Below, in pieces: positions 59,697 through 64,000 of a DNA stretch of 64,000 nt. The notes under the pieces are model-generated. The model worked only from the letters and a program-made list of their open reading frames with translations. It made no database searches and was not told where the DNA came from. Positions within the stretch are counted from its first letter, which is position 1; the number at the start of each line of letters is the position of its first letter. The DNA is taken from positions 192,965 through 256,964 of the forward strand of contig CAVOZW010000001.1 in the NCBI GenBank assembly GCA_963701385.1. The letters are read 5' to 3'. The translations under genes and the position numbers were made by a program. The stretch comes from B30-G6 sp963701385. Its GTDB lineage: Bacteria; Desulfobacterota; Desulfobacteria; Desulfobacterales; B30-G6.

Positions 59697-59888
59697 ATGG
59701 ATGCCTTGGCAATTATAATTTTCCTATCATTAGTGGGGCTTCTTTTTATTCTGTTATTTTATAAGCGAAAAGTACTCTTCCGTAATATAAATATAAAGCG
59801 TTCAGGAAGAGATCGACGTAAAAGGTTTATTGCTTCAAAAAACCGGATGAGGAGGTCTAGTAAAGATCGCAGAGAATTCAAGGATTAA
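59697..59888 (+). CDS. Small membrane protein with DRR motifs
   Basis: 63 residues: one membrane helix (ALAIIIFLSLVGLLFILLFY, about 3-22) and a strongly basic tail with RSGRDRRKRF and RRSSKDRREFKD. The DRR motifs match those of the gene 106 bp downstream. There is no good ribosome site. Tail placement in the cytosol is expected by the positive-inside rule. Confidence 0.5.
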   Translation: MDALAIIIFLSLVGLLFILLFYKRKVLFRNINIKRSGRDRRKRFIASKNRMRRSSKDRREFKD

Positions 59889-59994
59889 CAATATTGAAAC
59901 TCGATAGCGTACTTCTTCTAACTTTTTGATTCTACAAACAATCAGCACATAGCCAAAATAATAGCAAACCACAATTGAAATTCAGAGGTCTCTA

Positions 59995-60264
59995 ATGGTT
60001 GAAATGCGGATCGGCAAAGATCGCAGGGTCAATAAAGATAGGAGAAAAGGAGGTATTTCTTCATACAGTGGCCCAGAAAATAGAGGTGCCAAGCAGCAGA
60101 GAATTAACAAAGACAGGAGAGATATAAATAATAATTCATTTATGAAAAGAACTTTGTCACTTGGTAATGGAGGTAGGCGCTCTGGAATTGATCAACGTGA
60201 ATTTTCTTACACTGACATTATGCCTGAAAGAAGGTCTGGAAAAGATAGAAGAAGTATCGTCTAA
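59995..60264 (+). CDS. Basic soluble protein with repeated DRR motifs
   Basis: 89 residues, no membrane segment. It has RIGKDRRVNKDRRKGG, RINKDRRDI, GGRRSGIDQREFSYTDIMPERRSGKDRRS. The final block recalls a short pattern (RRSGxDRRxFxYxxxxPERRxGxDRR) that I have seen in small orphan proteins of this phylum; no function is known. GAGG lies 6 nt before ATG 59995. Nucleic-acid or acidic-surface binding is a possibility from charge alone. Confidence 0.6.
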   Translation: MVEMRIGKDRRVNKDRRKGGISSYSGPENRGAKQQRINKDRRDINNNSFMKRTLSLGNGGRRSGIDQREFSYTDIMPERRSGKDRRSIV

Positions 60265-60413
60265 AAACCTACAAAATGAAATATAAGTTAACATATCAAT
60301 TTTTCAAGGAATATAAGCAGTGTCAGAAATGGCCCTGCTTTCTTATTGCCGCATTACAGCTGGCTCCAACAAAAACAAGGTTAGACGATGAAAAATAGAT
60401 AGTCATCTTATGG

Positions 60414-60962
60414 GTGGAGATAGCAAAATTGGAAACCTTCACTGCTCTGAAAGAATTAGCGGATAATCCGCATTTTGAAGTGCAAAGACGGAAAACTCTA
60501 TCTTATCTCAGTGATGACATTATTGACATGCCTATCATTGACCTCATTAACGGGTTTAATAAATTACATTTCTGTTTCACGCTGCAAAGCTGTTACGGCC
60601 ATTTTATCTGCAACAGTCAGAAAATCACCCATAACCTTGAACCTTTACCTGTAAAACGTGCCATTGCCACAGTGAAGTACAGGATCGCCTATGTTGTATT
60701 CTGTATTGATAAAAGCCTTTTGGGGAGAGGGTTGTTTGAAACTTTACAAAATATCACTGAAATCGATCCGAAAAACATTCAATTCTGTTGTGCGGAGTGG
60801 TTTTGGAAAAGACAAGTCAATTCTTATGCATTGCAAGTGGAACCAGACAGGTTTAAGCGTAAAGATACGGCAATACTTGATTACGAGGAAGCGTTGCATA
60901 TTGAAAAGATACGAAATGAATTCTTTCTACGGCTTTATGAATTGGTTGAAAATACATATTAA
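60414..60962 (+). CDS. Conserved protein of unknown function, TYW3-like pattern
   Basis: 182 residues from GTG 60414. DIIDMPIIDLINGFNKLHFCFTLQSCYGHFI resembles the core of TYW3-type proteins (Asp...Ile..LI..iN....T..SC.G), and a helix-rich C-terminus follows (LDYEEALHIEKIRNEFFLRLYELVENTY). TYW3 acts on tRNA-Phe in archaea and eukaryotes; a tRNA role here is speculative. Four of the Cys (CFTLQSC, FCC) are close together. It is isolated in the accessory region. Confidence 0.55.
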   Translation: MEIAKLETFTALKELADNPHFEVQRRKTLSYLSDDIIDMPIIDLINGFNKLHFCFTLQSCYGHFICNSQKITHNLEPLPVKRAIATVKYRIAYVVFCIDKSLLGRGLFETLQNITEIDPKNIQFCCAEWFWKRQVNSYALQVEPDRFKRKDTAILDYEEALHIEKIRNEFFLRLYELVENTY

Positions 60963-61292
60963 AGATGAAATCTGCTAACAAGGCATATTCAGTTGACACA
61001 GAAAGCCGCGCGTCTGATTTGCGTTGTTAAGAAAACCTGCACTATCCAACAAAAACAAAGATATCAGATTCCTAAATTTTACCGGTGTGCGATTATTATC
61101 ACCACCGACCGGATCTTGCATTGATAGGCCCCTTCGTGGTACTTTGGAGATGCCCATATGGTATCTTATATTTTATTGATATAACAGACAGTTGAGATCG
61201 TATCCATCTATCCCTATTAGGCATGACGATAGAGATTTTAGAAAGAGCTAAGGCGATTCTCGCATGCAGATTCCAATAATTGAGGAGGAGCA

Positions 61293-61766
61293 ATGACAGC
61301 TGGATTAGCCTTTCAAGACGAGTCATATATTAAAAATAATCATTGTTGGGTCTGTGGTAATGACAATCCTCACGGGCTTTATATTAAGAGTCACTGGGAT
61401 GGGAATGAGGCTATATGCAATTGGGAACCAAAGGATTATCATTGCGCAGGTTGGCCTGTTGTCCTAAATGGAGGTATTATATCGGGTATTATGGACTGCC
61501 ATTGTTTATGTACCGCCATTGCAGAGTATTACAAAGATAAAACCCACGAAGAACGAGAGTCACCAAAATATTGGTTTGCCACAGCCTCGCTCAAAGTTGA
61601 TTTTCTAAAACCCACTTCCATGGATAAACCTGTCCAGCTTCGGGCAAGGATAAAAGAAATGCATGCAAAGAAAGCTGTAATTTTATGTTCTTTATACTCT
61701 GATGGTGAAGAATGCGCACGAGGAGAAGTACTTGGTGTACGAGTTCCTGCTAATGTAGGACCATAA
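61293..61766 (+). CDS. Hotdog-fold thioesterase (PaaI-like)
   Basis: 157 residues. The N-terminal CWVCGNDNPHGL is a Cys-containing lead common in this subgroup. The hotdog core has VVLNGGIISGIMDCHCLCTAIAEYY, with the Asp on the long helix, and ASLKVDFLKPTSMDKPVQLRARIKE. It would cleave a CoA or other thioester; the substrate is unknown. AGGAGGAG sits just before ATG 61293. Confidence 0.8.
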   Translation: MTAGLAFQDESYIKNNHCWVCGNDNPHGLYIKSHWDGNEAICNWEPKDYHCAGWPVVLNGGIISGIMDCHCLCTAIAEYYKDKTHEERESPKYWFATASLKVDFLKPTSMDKPVQLRARIKEMHAKKAVILCSLYSDGEECARGEVLGVRVPANVGP

Positions 61767-62406
61767 AGATAAATATGGACGGGGCTTCTATCGATACTAT
61801 TGAAAACCGATGACATCTGCACTTTGGCTAAAGTGTGAATATTCTCCATATACATGGAATCGGCCTGATATTTGGTTTTCAGACGACATTTCCGAGCATA
61901 TCACATTTTTTGCATCGATCTTAAAACAACCATACCTTGTGGTTTCAATAATTTCCTGATATTGTATCTCAAATCATGAATCAGTCTTGTACCTGCTCTG
62001 ATTTTCAAACACACCTCGACACGCCTGATCATTTTTTCTGATCTTCACAATAGCATCAATACCCTTGAGTTCGAAAACAATTAACAATGATGCAAGATAG
62101 ACTGAGTTTTTCGGTTTTTGGAAACTCAAGTATACAGCGAGTTATGTTGAGTATAGCGGGTGTTACACATAACGAAAGTATGTTCAACATTGGGAATAAA
62201 AAATTGGCCCGCTGCGTTGATGACGATGAGGAACGATGCTGCCGGTGAATCCCAAATATAAAACCCTCCACGGGCATGAATCCTTACCCTTATCTTGCGG
62301 GATCATAAAAGCAAATTTTTAGCGACTGACTTTATCCTGAATCAGTGGCATTGATATTGCTTAATGCCACAATTATGAAAAAAATATTCTATTGAGCCGC
62401 TTTAAG
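61767..62406. other. Gene-free stretch before the IS1380 element
   Basis: About 640 bp with no supported gene or RNA. Only short frames occur and none has a ribosome site. GCCACAATTATG near 62365 resembles the IS end motif and may be a solo or decayed end. Confidence 0.4.
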
Positions 62407-63999
62407 CCATAATTGGCGGCTTAGAACTTTCAGCGCCCAGATTTAGAGGACTATTTCACCTTTTGTCATAAAATCGGACGCACTTCAGCTTATCTTTTGT
62501 TTAGCGTACAGTTCTTTGAAAACCAGGTTACTATACAGGCGACGGCCAACCCCGGATTCGATTATAAATTCGCTCAAACAGGATTGCAAAAGGATTGAGA
62601 CAGCCAAAGGACACATACCATCTCCTGCCTGTATGGATTAGACGACCGGCCATATACATCAGATCCTGGATTACGGTGCGAATTCGCCTACGGCTGACCT
62701 TCTTATTTCGAGAGCCCGGCAGCCGATTGTTATTCAGTTCTTGGAGACTCGTTTGCCCAATGACCCGTAAAAGATTGTAGGTTAGCATACCTAACTGTAA
62801 CACTAAAGCGTTGCTGGCAAAGTGACAACTGGGCAGTCGTTCCAGTCCCATGTCAGACTTGATCTCTGAATGATACTGTTCGCTGGTTCCATGATCATGG
62901 TAAAGCGCGATAACCTCTTTTGCTTCTAACTGATCTAAACTGCACCAGTAGGTATCAACTTCAATTTCAGGAAATATCAGTTGCTGACCCTTTTTCATAT
63001 GATGCTCTGTCACCTCGAAGAAGATAGGAAAAGGGAGTTCTTTTCCTTGAAGCCCGACGTTTGTTTTACCGGTCCATACGGTTATGTCCTTTCGACTTAT
63101 ACGGACCACTCCTTTTTCCTTGGCCAATTGTGCCCAATGTAGAGGAGATTCCCTGCGTAGGTTGCGTTTGATGATGAAATGAACGTTTTCCCATTTCTCA
63201 TCCGGGAAGTTTTCTTGGCTGTCATTTCCAGAGTCAAGGCGCATGAGTAAAGGCAAGTCGGTCAACTGACGAGCATAAGTCAATGTCTTATCGATGTATT
63301 GAGGTGTATTTTTCTGGCAATGCTGGCTTCCTTGTCTCAGTTCATGGTTAATCGAATAACCTTCGGTGCCTAAATATGAAAAGATCGGGGCATAGCCGTC
63401 GTAACCTTTATAAGTCCTGGCAACACCTTCCTTTTTGGTTTTTGAATTATCAAAAGGGCTGACATCGATATCAAGGGGCACAAAAGGTCCCGCACTTGTT
63501 TCAATCGTTGATATGGCTGGTGCTTTTGTACGAATCAAATTAATGGCTTCTTTTTTGAGGATATCATCGGCAGCACGACCAATCAGATCAATGCGTTGCC
63601 GGATGGTGGGGCTGGAGGGGCAACCGGATATCCCTAGAGCTTTTGTAAAAAAGTCCTGTTTTTCTCGGAATATTTCGATGGCATCGTAATCCGGCTTTGC
63701 GATACTGATCAGCCCGATCATTGAAAATAGAACGTCTGCATGGGAGAATTTAGGATCTACGCAGTGAACGTTTTTGATATTGTCAAGCCGATTTTTAAGT
63801 TGCATAGAGTTAAGCAGTGCCCCAATGAGGAGTAGGCCGCCATGACTGGCTAACCTATCCATGGTGTGTTTGATTCGTACGACAGGTCGCATAAACTCAC
63901 CTCCTAAGTGAATGTTGCCTGCGACCTTGATAGCATATATATATAATTATATCAATATTATATACTAACAATAAGCACTATTTGTGCCACGGATTATGG
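62407..63999 (-). mobile_element. IS1380-family insertion sequence, apparently complete
   Basis: The ends are imperfect inverted repeats, CCATAATTGGCGGC (62407-62420) and GCCACGGATTATGG (63986-63999), matching at 11 of 14 positions. The length of about 1.6 kb suits the family. The right end is one base from the window edge, so a target duplication cannot be checked. Confidence 0.6.
62531..63892 (-). CDS. IS1380-family transposase
   Basis: 453 residues of the DDE (RNase H-like) class. It has PLDIDVSPFDNSKTKKEGVARTYKGYDGYAPIFSYLG with the first Asp, LRLDSGNDSQENF with the second, and ALYHDHGTSEQYHSEIKSDMGLERLPS with the final Glu, the Y-(2)R-like late block of IS4/IS1380 transposases. GGAGG lies just before ATG 63892. 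The frame is intact, so the element may still move. Confidence 0.9.
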   Translation of the reverse strand: MRPVVRIKHTMDRLASHGGLLLIGALLNSMQLKNRLDNIKNVHCVDPKFSHADVLFSMIGLISIAKPDYDAIEIFREKQDFFTKALGISGCPSSPTIRQRIDLIGRAADDILKKEAINLIRTKAPAISTIETSAGPFVPLDIDVSPFDNSKTKKEGVARTYKGYDGYAPIFSYLGTEGYSINHELRQGSQHCQKNTPQYIDKTLTYARQLTDLPLLMRLDSGNDSQENFPDEKWENVHFIIKRNLRRESPLHWAQLAKEKGVVRISRKDITVWTGKTNVGLQGKELPFPIFFEVTEHHMKKGQQLIFPEIEVDTYWCSLDQLEAKEVIALYHDHGTSEQYHSEIKSDMGLERLPSCHFASNALVLQLGMLTYNLLRVIGQTSLQELNNNRLPGSRNKKVSRRRIRTVIQDLMYMAGRLIHTGRRWYVSFGCLNPFAILFERIYNRIRGWPSPV

Positions 64000-64000
64000 T

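Overview
The window reads as chromosome from a Gram-negative, probably strictly anaerobic member of the Desulfobacterota (Desulfobacteraceae/Desulfosarcinaceae-like). This is inferred from the gene mix: PilZ proteins with a MinD/FlhG-type ATPase, a pyrophosphate-dependent phosphofructokinase, separate glyQ/glyS, AcnA-type aconitase, a heterodisulfide-reductase-like CCG protein, and many intergenic palindromes. No 16S rRNA or other decisive marker is present.

Layout. 0-4 kb: two paralogous cNMP-like/PilZ proteins flanking a MinD-like ATPase, then a third, stand-alone PilZ protein on the other strand. 4-9.2 kb: PPi-phosphofructokinase (minus strand) and an amino-acid ABC transporter operon. 9.2-29.5 kb: housekeeping block with smc and ftsY on plus, then on minus acyP, a divergent ligA, a nucleoside phosphorylase, glyS, glyQ, a GHMP kinase, recO, mgtE, two SurA-type foldases and mfd. 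29.5-41 kb: tRNA-Thr, an NlpC/P60 lipoprotein, a hybrid histidine kinase, ihfA, acnA, PBP1A and a SPOR protein. 42.2-45.5 kb: birA-bioYMN, a biotin ligase/repressor and ECF biotin transporter operon behind a promoter that overlaps a candidate BirA operator. 45.6-48.7 kb: trkA-trkH, then tRNA-Lys and tRNA-Glu.

From 48.7 kb to the end the character changes abruptly. The DNA is visibly richer in A+T and holds short isolated genes (TspO, DUF3795, a CCG Fe-S protein, a hotdog thioesterase, secreted small proteins), truncated genes (MDR oxidoreductase, HpcH/HpaI aldolase, tautomerase), an IS110-type and an IS1380-type insertion sequence, and several families of non-autonomous repeats. It looks like an accessory region downstream of the tRNA pair.

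The most unusual content is in the repeats. Family B is a two-hairpin element directly in front of the start codons of at least five unrelated genes, in the same orientation relative to each. Family A is a second two-hairpin element in leaders. Family C is a palindrome with one perfect 68-bp copy, and one copy inserted in frame inside an aldolase reading frame, adding 38 codons without a stop. A MITE-like element with GGATTCAAGG-type terminal inverted repeats carries a conserved 55-residue reading frame in two near-identical copies. Two neighbouring small genes encode basic proteins built on an (S/G)(G/K)(K/R/I)DRR motif.
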